NCBI GenBank assembly: GCA_944380885.1
Contig: CALWIZ010000010.1
Span: 1-59,783, forward strand
Source: an uncultured Clostridia bacterium
Lineage (GTDB): Bacteria; Bacillota; Clostridia; Oscillospirales; Acutalibacteraceae
DNA length: 59,783 nt
Direction of reading: 5' to 3'
This document shows, in pieces, positions 8,115 through 16,224 of the stretch. The notes under the pieces were generated by a model. That model ran no database searches. It worked only from the letters and a program-made list of their open reading frames with translations, and was not told the DNA's origin. The first letter of the stretch is position 1, and every line of letters begins with the position of its first letter. The position numbers and the translations under genes are program-made.

Positions 8115-9389
8115 TTATTCCTCCCCGTCCTGCGGATTTACGACCGAAAGCACGGTTTTTTCACTCTCAAGCAGTGAAAGCCGCCTGTAAACATCGTCGG
8201 GCGTTACGGTTTTAAGGTATTTAAGCTCGTCGAAAAGACCGCTGTCCGACATAGCGCAGCTTACAAGCTGCATGGCTATGCTCTCAACATTGCCCATCGC
8301 CCGTACAGCGTCGCCGTACATTCCGCAGCGTACCGCCGAAAAGAGCTTTTTATCTATTCCGTCGGCTTTAAGCCGCTCAACCTCCGCTTTTATCTCATCG
8401 GCTACGCGCTTGGGGTAGGAGGACTCGCCCTCAAATATTACCGCGGCATAGCCGTTGCCGGTGAAGTATTCGGAGGAAAACTCGTCGTTTATAAGGCCCT
8501 CGTTAATAAGCTTTTTATAAAGCGGAGAAGCGTCCCCCGCGATTATCTCAAGCAGCAGTGAGGTGCATATCTTTTCCTTTACGGTGCGTTCGGGATTTTC
8601 AGTTTTTTCCTTGTAGCCGAAGCAGAAAAGCGGCTGTGCCACAGCCAGCTTCTGCTCGCAGCAGCTGTTTACCACGCTGTCCGGCTCTTCCTCAAAGTTC
8701 CTTGTTATCTCAAGCGGAGCGTTTGTTTTTACCGCTCCGTTAATCTGAGAGAGCACCTTTTCGGCGTTTACGTTTCCGGCTATGCAGACAAACATATTAG
8801 ACGGGTTATAAAATGTGTTGTAGCATTTGTAAAGCAGGTCGGCGTTTATCTCGGCTATCGATTCCACTGTTCCGGCAATGTCAATCCTTACCGGGTGGCG
8901 GTGGTACATATTCATAAGCATATTGAACATAACCCGCCATTCGGGGCTGTCATCGTACATTCTTATTTCCTGACCGATGATGCCCTGCTCTTTCGCCACG
9001 GTCTGCTCGGTAAAATAGGGCGACTGCACAAAGTCGAGCAGTATTCCGAGATTGTCGTAAAATCTGTCCGAACAGGAGAAAAGATAGCAGGTGCGGTCAA
9101 ATGAGGTGTAGGCGTTGGCGTATGCGCCGGTGGCGGCGTACTTGGTAAAAGCGTCGCCGTCCTCGCTCTCAAACAGCTTGTGCTCAAGAAAATGCGCTAT
9201 GCCCTCAGGCACCCTTGTCTCCTCGCCTTTTACGGTAAAGCAGGTGTCAATAGAGCCGTATTTTGTGCCGAACACGGCGTATGCCGAGTTGTACTGCGGC
9301 TTTTCGAGTATATATATTTTAAGTCCCGACGGGTGTACCGCCTTTATATAGCTTTCGCCTATCTCGCTTTCAAAAACCTGTCTTGTCAT
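8115..9389 (-). CDS. M16 family zinc peptidase (YmfH-like, active partner)
   Basis: This 424-residue insulinase-family peptidase carries the inverted zinc motif HxxEH in IAHFLEHKLFES near residue 62, so it is probably the catalytic half of a pair. The next gene upstream encodes a second M16 protein without this motif. Paired M16 proteins of this kind (YmfF/YmfH in Bacillus) form a heterodimer-like peptidase. The ATG overlaps the upstream stop by one base and is preceded by GAGGAGG. The substrate is unknown. The link to the lipoprotein enzyme Lgt downstream is only positional. Confidence 0.92.
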   Translation of the reverse strand: MTRQVFESEIGESYIKAVHPSGLKIYILEKPQYNSAYAVFGTKYGSIDTCFTVKGEETRVPEGIAHFLEHKLFESEDGDAFTKYAATGAYANAYTSFDRTCYLFSCSDRFYDNLGILLDFVQSPYFTEQTVAKEQGIIGQEIRMYDDSPEWRVMFNMLMNMYHRHPVRIDIAGTVESIAEINADLLYKCYNTFYNPSNMFVCIAGNVNAEKVLSQINGAVKTNAPLEITRNFEEEPDSVVNSCCEQKLAVAQPLFCFGYKEKTENPERTVKEKICTSLLLEIIAGDASPLYKKLINEGLINDEFSSEYFTGNGYAAVIFEGESSYPKRVADEIKAEVERLKADGIDKKLFSAVRCGMYGDAVRAMGNVESIAMQLVSCAMSDSGLFDELKYLKTVTPDDVYRRLSLLESEKTVLSVVNPQDGEE

Positions 9390-10666
9390 TATCTGTCCTC
9401 CTCAGGCAGCAGTTTGTAAACCGTGTTGAGCTTTACGCCCGCCGCGGCTTTCACAACATCATCGCGTGTTATTCCGGACAGCTTTTCGGCTATCTCGTCT
9501 GGCGAGTACACGTTTTCATTGCAGGCTTTAAGCGCGTACCACGTGTCAAGCGCTACCTGACTGTCGTTATAGGTGCCGAGTGAGTCGCGTATGCTCTTAA
9601 GCGACGCCTCAAACTCAAAATCGGTAAATTCACCTTTCCTGACCGCGTCAAGCTGGGCGAGTATCTCTTTTTCCGCCTTTTCGGCGTTTTCGGCTTCTAC
9701 GCCCGATTCTACCGTGACAAGACCCTTCTGCCTTACCGACGACGCCGAGCAGTAATAACACAAGCTCATTTTTTCACGCACATTCGCGAACAGGCGCGAA
9801 TACGGGCCGCCGCCGAAAATGTCGGTCATCACCATAAGCGGCAGAGAACAGTCGTCGTCACCATGCATATCGCTAGAGAAGCCCATTACAAGCTTGCCCT
9901 GCTGCACCGCCATACGCTCCTCCACCGTGCGCGGAGTTTCCACGGCGGCGGTAGGCTCGTTTATTTTACAGTCGGTAATATCCGCGCGCTCTATCTGCTC
10001 AAATTTCGCGGAAATATCCTCAAAAAGTCTCGCAGGCAATGCGGCGCCTATCACCTGAACTCTGATATACGCCTTTTTAAGCATATCCTGCCACGCTTTG
10101 TAAAGACTTTCGCCCGTGATAGCCTCAACGCTTTTAAGCGTGCCGCATTTTTGAACGCCGTAGGCGCTGCCTTTATACATCTCCTCGATAAGGCGGTTTT
10201 TGGCGTAAATGCGCTTTTCGCTCATCTCGCCCTTTATATGCTCCGCCGCCTTGCGCTTTTCACGGCGCAGATCGGTATCGCCGAAAGCGCCGCCCGATAC
10301 AGCCGGCTCGAAAACAAGGCTTGTGAGCATATCGGTCGCCTCTTTTAAGAGCGATTCGCTCTCAAAGGTGTACTTGTCGTTTATCACCGAAATACGCATA
10401 CGCAGCAGCTGGTAATCACCGAGCTTTTCCGCCGACGCGTCAAGCTGTGCGCCGTAGAGCTTTGCCAGCTTGTAGTTGAGCACCGAAAAATCGGGATATT
10501 TTTCGCCGCAGGTGGTCAGTATAAAGGGAAGCAGTGCGTAAGCCGCCGCGGTTTCGGCGGCAAGGGGCAGGTAAAAGTTGAATGAGACCGAGGTGGTGTT
10601 GAACCGTTCGTTTTTGATGAACAGACCCTCCGCACCGTCCGCCAGTCTGTAAATTTTAGCCGACAT
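9389..10666 (-). CDS. M16 family protein, non-catalytic partner (YmfF-like)
   Basis: This is a 425-residue M16-fold protein. The HxxEH zinc motif expected near residue 60 is missing. The segment PLAAETAAAYALLPFIL occupies that place, so the protein is probably the structural half of a two-subunit peptidase with the gene that follows. The start at 10666 is supported by GGAGGAATATA before the ATG. It is the first gene of the operon M16-M16-lgt-folD and has a near-consensus promoter upstream. Confidence 0.9.
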   Translation of the reverse strand: MSAKIYRLADGAEGLFIKNERFNTTSVSFNFYLPLAAETAAAYALLPFILTTCGEKYPDFSVLNYKLAKLYGAQLDASAEKLGDYQLLRMRISVINDKYTFESESLLKEATDMLTSLVFEPAVSGGAFGDTDLRREKRKAAEHIKGEMSEKRIYAKNRLIEEMYKGSAYGVQKCGTLKSVEAITGESLYKAWQDMLKKAYIRVQVIGAALPARLFEDISAKFEQIERADITDCKINEPTAAVETPRTVEERMAVQQGKLVMGFSSDMHGDDDCSLPLMVMTDIFGGGPYSRLFANVREKMSLCYYCSASSVRQKGLVTVESGVEAENAEKAEKEILAQLDAVRKGEFTDFEFEASLKSIRDSLGTYNDSQVALDTWYALKACNENVYSPDEIAEKLSGITRDDVVKAAAGVKLNTVYKLLPEEDR

Positions 10667-10702
10667 TATATTCCTCCGAGCAAATAAAATATACTTGACA
10701 TC

Positions 10703-10731
10703 AGTATAACACAAATATTCCCATTTTTCAA
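10703..10731 (-). promoter_or_regulatory. Promoter of the M16-lgt-folD operon
   Basis: On minus, TTGAAA (10731-10726), a 17-bp spacer and TATACT (10708-10703) lie about 40 bp before the first gene. Confidence 0.7.
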
Positions 10732-10810
10732 TTTTTTATTGATAAATATCCGAATAGTATACAAGCCGCCCCACATATTTTTTAATAGAAAGCAAAAAGG
10801 GGACTTTAAA

Positions 10811-11566
10811 ATGAAATTTATAATAATAACAAAAAAGCAGATAATGCTCGCGATAGCGGGACTTTTAGCGCTTACGGGAGTGGTGGCGGGCTCAGTGTCG
10901 GCATTCGCCGGAACCGACCGCAAGCTGCCGATTTACTGCGTCGAAACCGACAAAAAGCAGGTGGCGATAAGCTTTGACGCCGCATGGGGCAACGACGATA
11001 CGCAGACGCTTATAGATATTCTCGCCGAATATGATGTTCCGGCCACTTTTTTCGTGGTCGGCTCTTGGGTTGATAAGTATCCGGAATCTGTAAAGGCGCT
11101 CGCCGACGCCGGTCACCAGATACAGAACCACTCAAACACCCATCCGCATATGCCGCAGCTTTCAAAGGAGCAGATGATAAACGAAATAGAAAGCTGCAAC
11201 AGCAAAATAGAGGCTATAACCGGCGTATGTCCGACACTCCACCGCCCGCCCTACGGCGATTACGACAATATGCTGGTAAGCACGCTTGAGGAAATGGGAA
11301 TGTATACGATACAGTGGTCGGTAGACTCCCTTGACTGGAAGGACACCTCGACCGCCGACAGCATATGCGACCGAGTGCTTAAAAAGGTCTGCCCCGGCAG
11401 CATAGTGCTTTTCCACAACGACGCCGACAACACCCCCGCCGCCCTTCCGGAAATACTTGAATGTCTTAAAAACGACGGCTACGAGTTCGTATTTATAAGC
11501 GACCTTATTTTAAAGGAAAATTATACGATAGACCATACCGGCAAGCAGTGCAAAATCAATTCGTAA
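10811..11566 (+). CDS. Polysaccharide deacetylase, PdaB-like
   Basis: This is a 251-residue protein with an N-terminal membrane/signal segment (about 10-32) and a NodB-type deacetylase domain (about 50-240). Catalytic motifs are visible: SFDAAWGNDD (motif 1), NHSNTHPHM (metal His), RPPYGDYDN (motif 3), VDSLDW and IVLFHN. In sporulating Firmicutes, PdaB-type proteins act on spore peptidoglycan. That role is inferred from family resemblance. The ATG at 10811 has AAGGGG ahead of it. The gene is divergent from the M16 operon. After it, 11567-11680 holds the direct repeat AATTCGTAATGCGT and no gene. Confidence 0.9.
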   Translation: MKFIIITKKQIMLAIAGLLALTGVVAGSVSAFAGTDRKLPIYCVETDKKQVAISFDAAWGNDDTQTLIDILAEYDVPATFFVVGSWVDKYPESVKALADAGHQIQNHSNTHPHMPQLSKEQMINEIESCNSKIEAITGVCPTLHRPPYGDYDNMLVSTLEEMGMYTIQWSVDSLDWKDTSTADSICDRVLKKVCPGSIVLFHNDADNTPAALPEILECLKNDGYEFVFISDLILKENYTIDHTGKQCKINS

Positions 11567-11680
11567 TGCGTAATTCGTAATGCGTAATTGTATTTTTCGG
11601 CTGTGTTCGGAATAACAGTGTAATTTAAAGCAATATGTCATTCTGAATGAGTGAAGCGAGTGAAAAATCCAAAACAGTAA

Positions 11681-11702
11681 AAGCGAGGGTTACCCCTCGC
11701 TT
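11681..11702 (-). terminator. Terminator of the LCP gene, next to a repeat-end module
   Basis: AAGCGAGG/CCTCGCTT hairpin, followed on minus by TTTTAC. Directly beside it lies CAGACCGTCAATAAACCT, the same end module seen in the dispersed repeat family. Confidence 0.6.
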
Positions 11703-11754
11703 CAGACCGTCAATAAACCTGAAAATCAATTTTTTGCGGCGTTTTATTTTCTAT

Positions 11755-12798
11755 TTAATCCTCCGTTTCGGCGGAGGTTGCTTCGGTATAAAAGTTTTCA
11801 ATAAGGAGCTTATGAAGAGCGGATTCGTCGGCGGTAAAGGTTTCATAGCTGCCGTCGTTTCCGCTTTCGCCGGCTATGCTTAACATATTGAAATCCGCGC
11901 CTATCGCCTCGGTGGCGAGATATGCCGCGCTCGACGCCGAAATATCGGTCACGGTATTTGACGCTAACTTGTCATACATCTTTACCGGCAGGCTTAAGTT
12001 TTTAAGACACGCCTTTTTCGCCTGTGTGATAAAAGAGGAGATAAACGCCTTCTGCCGTTCAAGGCGCGGGGCGTTGCTGTCGTTACGGTACCTCAGATAA
12101 GCCAGCGCGTTATCCCCCGTAAGGGTCAGCGAGGCGCCTTTTTTAAACCGCGGGTCAACCGCCGTCATATCTTCGGTTACTGTCACCGGTACGCCGCCCA
12201 CCGAATCCACTATTTCCTCAAGCGAATTCATAAAAATCGTGTAATATCCGCTTACGGGTATGCCGTACAGGAAATCCGAGACCGCCTTTACGGTGTTTTC
12301 AGAGCACATTTTGTCATCACTCCCGTAGGTATAAGCAAGACATATCTGCTGTTTTGAGGTCGCAAAAAAGTCTCCGTTTATATCATAGGAATCGACATCT
12401 GTCACTGTGTTGCGGGATATGGGCAAAATATTTACACTGTCGGTATCGGTGTTGAGCGATACAAGATAAAGCGCGTCTGCCTGGTGCTTTTCGTTTAAAC
12501 CGGGAGACACCCTGTCGACCCCTATAAGCAGTATGTTTATAAGCCGGTCGTTGTAGTTGTACGCCTTTCCCTCATAGTACGCGTCGGCGTCCTCCGGTAT
12601 TTCCGCGCCATCGTCGGCGGGAAGACCGGCGCTGTTGTTCAAAGAGGGATTGCGGAGCTTTGATTCACCTTTTTTTATTATAATGAAAAACGCCGCGGTT
12701 ATAAGCAGCACAACCGCCGCCGCAGCCGACAGAACCGTTATTATCCTTTTTTTTGCGGAGTGTTTTTGAGCTTTGTTTTCTTCCGTCTGTACGGTCAT
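11755..12798 (-). CDS. LytR-CpsA-Psr (LCP) family cell-wall ligase
   Basis: This 347-residue membrane protein has a short cytoplasmic N-terminus, one transmembrane helix (about 22-43) and an extracellular LCP domain (about 85-265). Visible motifs are LLIGVDR, ADALYLVSLN, the Arg-containing ISRNT and the region ALAYLRYRNDSNAPRLERQ. LCP proteins attach teichoic-acid-like glycopolymers to peptidoglycan. The ATG at 12798 has AAGGAGA. A TTG further upstream lacks a ribosome binding site. Promoter TTGACA-N17-AATAAT lies upstream. Confidence 0.92.
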   Translation of the reverse strand: MTVQTEENKAQKHSAKKRIITVLSAAAAVVLLITAAFFIIIKKGESKLRNPSLNNSAGLPADDGAEIPEDADAYYEGKAYNYNDRLINILLIGVDRVSPGLNEKHQADALYLVSLNTDTDSVNILPISRNTVTDVDSYDINGDFFATSKQQICLAYTYGSDDKMCSENTVKAVSDFLYGIPVSGYYTIFMNSLEEIVDSVGGVPVTVTEDMTAVDPRFKKGASLTLTGDNALAYLRYRNDSNAPRLERQKAFISSFITQAKKACLKNLSLPVKMYDKLASNTVTDISASSAAYLATEAIGADFNMLSIAGESGNDGSYETFTADESALHKLLIENFYTEATSAETED

Positions 12799-12866
12799 AA
12801 ACCATTCTCCTTGAAACAATCTTGCCGTATGCGCGTCGCCGTAATTGGGCGGAGCGGCTCTTTCTT

Positions 12867-12895
12867 ATTATTATGTGCTCCGTCGGCTTTGTCAA
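12867..12895 (-). promoter_or_regulatory. Promoter of the LCP gene
   Basis: On minus, a perfect TTGACA (12895-12890), a 17-bp spacer and AATAAT (12872-12867). Confidence 0.6.
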
Positions 12896-12916
12896 TCCCT
12901 TAAATTTTACCTTTCG

Positions 12917-12968
12917 GCGAAGTTTTCGGAAACAGCGTTTCTGCGAAGTTTTCGGAAACAGCGTTTCA
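12917..12968. repeat. 26-bp tandem repeat, two copies
   Basis: GCGAAGTTTTCGGAAACAGC plus GTTTC(T/A) occurs at 12917-12942 and again at 12943-12968, differing only in the last base. It sits between the divergent LCP and CNNM promoters, directly before the CNNM -35 box. A regulator-binding site is possible, as is simple slippage. Confidence 0.75.
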
Positions 12969-12971
12969 TAC

Positions 12972-13000
12972 TTGACTGTACGGCCGATACATTATATAAT
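12972..13000 (+). promoter_or_regulatory. Consensus promoter of the leader peptide/CNNM unit
   Basis: TTGACT (12972-12977), 17-bp spacer, TATAAT (12995-13000). The start near 13007 leaves a leader of about 180 nt before the CNNM gene. Confidence 0.8.
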
Positions 13001-13026
13001 ATTATTTTAAGAAAGGAGATGGTTTT

Positions 13027-13143
13027 GTGGACCCGCTTCCGCGAAGTAGAAGCCTTACGGCTCTTCGCAAACCTTCGGAAACAGGTATGATTCTTCGGCG
13101 CGTCAAGTGCCGCTACCGGTTTTTTTCGGTCAACCTCAATTAG
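13027..13143 (+). CDS. Putative leader peptide of the CNNM transporter gene (MgtL-like)
   Basis: This is a 38-codon frame starting at GTG with an ideal AAGGAG eight bases ahead, 20 bp after the predicted transcript start. The product begins MDPLPRSRSLTALRK and ends in a basic stretch (RRVKCRYRFF). It stops at TAG 13141, 45 bp before the CNNM gene. The opening resembles the enterobacterial magnesium leader peptide MgtL ([17 protein letters not shown]): an acidic residue next to prolines, then PLPR. In MgtL, D/E-P stretches destabilise ribosomes at low Mg2+. A similar control is inference. No homology has been tested. Confidence 0.55.
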   Translation: MDPLPRSRSLTALRKPSETGMILRRVKCRYRFFSVNLN

Positions 13144-13150
13144 GACGCGC
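13096..13150 (+). promoter_or_regulatory. Candidate attenuator structures in the CNNM leader
   Basis: Two alternative pairings compete. CGGC (13096-13099) can pair with GCCG (13109-13112) ahead of a seven-T run (13120-13126). GCGCGTC (13098-13104) can pair with GACGCGC (13144-13150), which begins immediately after the leader stop codon. A ribosome at the stop would hide the second arm. The geometry suits leader-translation control. Confidence 0.4.
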
Positions 13151-13188
13151 AAAAGACCTGAACATACTTAAAAACCGGAGGAAAATAA

Positions 13189-14520
13189 ATGACACAAATA
13201 ATACAGCAGTTAATACTTCAGTTGGCGCTCATTCTGTTGAACGCCTTTTTCGCGGCGACAGAAATAGCGGTAATTTCGCTTAACGAAAAAAAGGTTAAGG
13301 CAAGAGCGGAGGACGGCGACAAAAAAGCCGTTAAAATGCTCAAGATGATCGAGGAGCCGACAAGGTTTCTCTCGACCATTCAGATAGGAATAACATTAGC
13401 GGGCTTTCTCGCGTCGGCTTTCGCGGCGGATAATTTCGCGGAAAAGCTGTCCGGCTTTTTTGTGAGCACCTTTGATATTCCGGCGGGATATTCGGGCGCG
13501 GTTAATACCGTCGCGGTTATTGTTATCACGCTGATACTTTCGTTTTTCACTTTGGTGCTCGGCGAGCTTGTGCCGAAAAGAATCGCCATGAAGCACAAGG
13601 AGCAGCTTGCCGAGGCGGTATGCGGAATAATAACCTTTCTGGCGGCTGCGCTCAAGCCTATTATCTGGCTTCTTACCGTTTCGACAAACGGAGTGCTGCG
13701 GCTTTTCAGAATAGACCCGAACGAAAAGGAAGAGCCGGTTTCCGAGGAGGATATCGTGCTCATGCTTGACGCCGGAGCAGATGAAGGCAGTCTCAATCAG
13801 AATGACATAGAATATATAAAAAATGTTTTCAAGCTTGACGGAATGACCGCCGAGGACGTTATGACGCCGCGCAAATCGGTCGTTATGATACCTGAAGGCG
13901 CCGGAACGGACGAGATACTCCGTATAATAGAGGAGGAGGGCTATTCAAGAATTCCGGTTTATTCGGAATCAGCTGATAAAATCGTGGGAATACTTTACTC
14001 GCGGGATTTCCTTCTCAAGCATTCACGCCCCGGCTTTACTCCGAAAGACGCGATGTTCCAGCCGACCTTTGTGCCCGAAACGGTGCATCTTGACGTGCTG
14101 TTCAAAGAGATGCAGCGGGAGCATAACCATATAGTAGTGGTAGTAGACGAATACGGAGTGACCGCGGGAATAGTCACTATGGAGGATATACTTGAGGAAA
14201 TAGTGGGCGAGATATGGGACGAGCAGGACGAGGCGATAGAGGATTTCGTTGCTCTCGGAGACAATACCTACCGGGTACTGTGTTCGGCTTATATCGAGGA
14301 CTTTTTCGAGTTTTTCTCTCTTGAGCCGGACGAGGATACCGAGGCGACCACCGTCAACGGCTGGATAATCGAGCTTATAGGAAGCATACCCGAAAAGGGC
14401 TTCACCTTTGATTATCAGAATCTTACCGTTACCGTGACCGACGCAGATGACCTTATGGCGCATGAAATCACCGTAAAGGTAAGGGACAGCGCTGAGAAAA
14501 AAAGCGATGAAGAGTCTTGA
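13189..14520 (+). CDS. CNNM/HlyC-CorC family membrane protein (putative Mg2+ transporter)
   Basis: This is a 443-residue protein with an N-terminal DUF21 (CNNM) membrane domain of three to four helices (about 1-195), a CBS domain pair (about 215-335, with EEGYSRIPVY and VVVDEYGVTAG) and a C-terminal CorC_HlyC domain (about 350-435). Relatives (YhdP/MpfA, CorC) are implicated in Mg2+ efflux or tolerance. It has an ATG behind GGAGGA. A strong promoter, a leader ORF and possible attenuator structures precede it, so expression is likely controlled. A terminator follows. Confidence 0.93.
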   Translation: MTQIIQQLILQLALILLNAFFAATEIAVISLNEKKVKARAEDGDKKAVKMLKMIEEPTRFLSTIQIGITLAGFLASAFAADNFAEKLSGFFVSTFDIPAGYSGAVNTVAVIVITLILSFFTLVLGELVPKRIAMKHKEQLAEAVCGIITFLAAALKPIIWLLTVSTNGVLRLFRIDPNEKEEPVSEEDIVLMLDAGADEGSLNQNDIEYIKNVFKLDGMTAEDVMTPRKSVVMIPEGAGTDEILRIIEEEGYSRIPVYSESADKIVGILYSRDFLLKHSRPGFTPKDAMFQPTFVPETVHLDVLFKEMQREHNHIVVVVDEYGVTAGIVTMEDILEEIVGEIWDEQDEAIEDFVALGDNTYRVLCSAYIEDFFEFFSLEPDEDTEATTVNGWIIELIGSIPEKGFTFDYQNLTVTVTDADDLMAHEITVKVRDSAEKKSDEES

Positions 14521-14552
14521 CAGACACTGATATATACATATAATATAAACTT

Positions 14553-14598
14553 CAAATCCGTTTGCGCAATATGTGTGAACGGATTTGAGCATTTTTTA
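14553..14598 (+). terminator. Terminator of the CNNM gene
   Basis: CAAATCCGTT (14553-14562) pairs with AACGGATTTG (14578-14587), followed by AGCATTTTTTAG. Confidence 0.85.
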
Positions 14599-14648
14599 GC
14601 TGAGATTTCTGTCAATTGTTACGGTTTTTTTAAAATTAAAAACAAATG

Positions 14649-14718
14649 TTGCCAAACAAAGAAATAAATGATATAATATATATACATATAATGTTATCAT
14701 AGCCTAACTATGGTAACA
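14649..14718 (+). promoter_or_regulatory. Promoter and 5' dyad of the surface-protein locus
   Basis: TTGCCA (14649-14654), 17-bp spacer, TATAAT (14672-14677). About ten bases after the predicted start, TGTTATCATAG (14693-14703) and CTATGGTAACA (14708-14718) form an 11-bp dyad. It could be an operator or an mRNA-stabilising 5' hairpin. Confidence 0.65.
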
Positions 14719-14760
14719 ATTCAAAAACACGGCGGTATTTTACGGAAGAGGAAGGTTCAG

Positions 14761-15627
14761 ATGGACACAAAAACTCCGGGAAACACAAAAAATTCACCGC
14801 GGCTTAAAGTATTGATAATAATACTTTCTGTTCTGCTTGTTTTAAGTGCCGGCGGACTCGCGGCAAAATATGTTTACGATAATTTTTTTGCTTCTGACAG
14901 GGCAAGCGTCACCGTGCCTGACAATGTAATAGGCAACGGTACGGAAGACGGTCAAGACAGCAGCGAAAGCTCCGGAACAGAAGATACGCAGAGCGGCGCA
15001 GCGTCCGGAGAAAGCGTTCCGGCGGGCAGCGGGGGCGTACCGGGCTCAGAAGACACGGAAACGGGCGGTTCAGCCGGTGCGGACAAGCCCGCGGCAGAGC
15101 TTCTTGAGCTTTATAAAAGCAAGCCGGAGGACAATGAGAAATTTGAGGTAAAGAATATGCTTCCGGGAGATATTGTCACCCGGTACTTCTGCGTGCGTAT
15201 AAATCACGGAGAGACGCTCGACCTGTATTTCTCCGCCGACGTAACCGGACAGACCAAGCAGCTTGGCGATGTGCTTAATATAAAGGTAACCCGATTGGGC
15301 GAGGATACGGTGCTGTGTGACCTTCCGTTCTCAGAAGCGGACGGAAAAGAATATAAAACGCAGGCCGCGGAAAACACTGCCGGAGTAACCGATGTTTACT
15401 ACCGTATCGATGTTTCGCTTGATACCTCTGTCGGCAACGAATATCAGGCTGCGGGGCTCACGGCGGATTTCAAATGGTTTGTAAAGGACGAAAGCGGGCT
15501 TGTGTCTCCGGGAACGGGTGATACAAGCATTACGGTGCTGTGGGCTTTGCTTGCGGCTTCATCGGCGGCGCTTATAATTCTGCTGCCGGTTTACCGGAAG
15601 GGGGATAAAAAACGTGAAAAAGCGTAG
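14761..15627 (+). CDS. Anchored surface protein with SPGTG sorting-like tail (SipW locus)
   Basis: This is a 288-residue protein of no family I can name. Its N-terminal membrane/signal segment (about 16-40) is followed by a Ser/Gly/Glu-rich linker (about 55-115) and a beta-rich domain (about 120-250). The segment DVSLDTSVGNEYQAAGLTADF resembles the end of TasA/camelysin-like proteins encoded next door. The C-terminus has SPGTGD, a hydrophobic helix and a basic tail. That is the layout of a sortase substrate and fits the (S/P)PxTG pattern known for clostridial class B sortase. No sortase gene is in the window. The start at 14761 is chosen for GAAGAGGAAGG upstream. The next gene overlaps by 14 bp. 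Confidence 0.75.
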   Translation: MDTKTPGNTKNSPRLKVLIIILSVLLVLSAGGLAAKYVYDNFFASDRASVTVPDNVIGNGTEDGQDSSESSGTEDTQSGAASGESVPAGSGGVPGSEDTETGGSAGADKPAAELLELYKSKPEDNEKFEVKNMLPGDIVTRYFCVRINHGETLDLYFSADVTGQTKQLGDVLNIKVTRLGEDTVLCDLPFSEADGKEYKTQAAENTAGVTDVYYRIDVSLDTSVGNEYQAAGLTADFKWFVKDESGLVSPGTGDTSITVLWALLAASSAALIILLPVYRKGDKKREKA

Positions 15628-16162
15628 CAGTACCGAAAAAAAGGCTTACGGCAGTATCGCGGCGGTAATTATCCTTTTTACAATGCTTGCGATAACTACA
15701 TACGCGCTTATTTCAGCGATTGTCGGAGTAGACGGCAATATTTTTGAGACCGGCACGGTGGATATAGAGCTCAACGGCGGAAAGCCGGTTTTTGACGGCT
15801 CTGATATGAATATTGAGCCGGGTTATTCGGCAAAAAAGGATTTCACAGTAGAAAACAAGGGTACGGCGGATGTTTACTACCGTCTTTACCTTGAAAACGT
15901 GAGCGGTTTGCTGACAGACGCGCTTAGCTTTGAGATATACGACGGCGACCGTCTCATATTCAGCGGAAGCGCCGGAGAGTTTACGCGCGAGACTCCCTGT
16001 ATCAACAGCAAGGTTCTTGAGGCGGGCAAAACCGACACGCTTACGGCGGTTGTGAAAATGGAGGAATCCGCGGGAAACACATATCAGGACGCCGGTATAA
16101 CCTTTGATATAACAGCCGACGCGGTTCAGGCGAAAAACAATCAGGATATTTCATTTGAGTAG
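15614..16162 (+). CDS. Small TasA/camelysin-like secreted protein
   Basis: This is a 182-residue protein with an N-terminal hydrophobic segment (about 13-37). The mature part matches the TasA/CalY fold: FETGTVDIELNGG, a PGYSAKKDFTVENKGTADVYYR-like strand pair and a closing ESAGNTYQDAGITFDI. Such proteins form matrix fibres and are normally cleaved by the SipW-type signal peptidase found downstream. It starts at GTG within the end of the previous gene, behind GGAAGGGGG. Confidence 0.8.
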   Translation: MKKRSSTEKKAYGSIAAVIILFTMLAITTYALISAIVGVDGNIFETGTVDIELNGGKPVFDGSDMNIEPGYSAKKDFTVENKGTADVYYRLYLENVSGLLTDALSFEIYDGDRLIFSGSAGEFTRETPCINSKVLEAGKTDTLTAVVKMEESAGNTYQDAGITFDITADAVQAKNNQDISFE

Positions 16163-16224
16163 CAGTGCGGCTGCTTAAGTGTTTATCAATATAAATTTAT
16201 AAGTGATTCCGGGAGGAGAAAACA

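Noticed and set aside
12972..13188. M-box or yybP-ykoY riboswitch before the CNNM gene
   Set aside because: The leader lacks the conserved loops of either class as far as can be judged by eye. The leader-peptide idea fits better.
14710..14760. Earlier start for the first SipW-locus gene
   Set aside because: The ATG at 14710 is inside the 5' dyad and has no ribosome binding site. 14761 has a good one.
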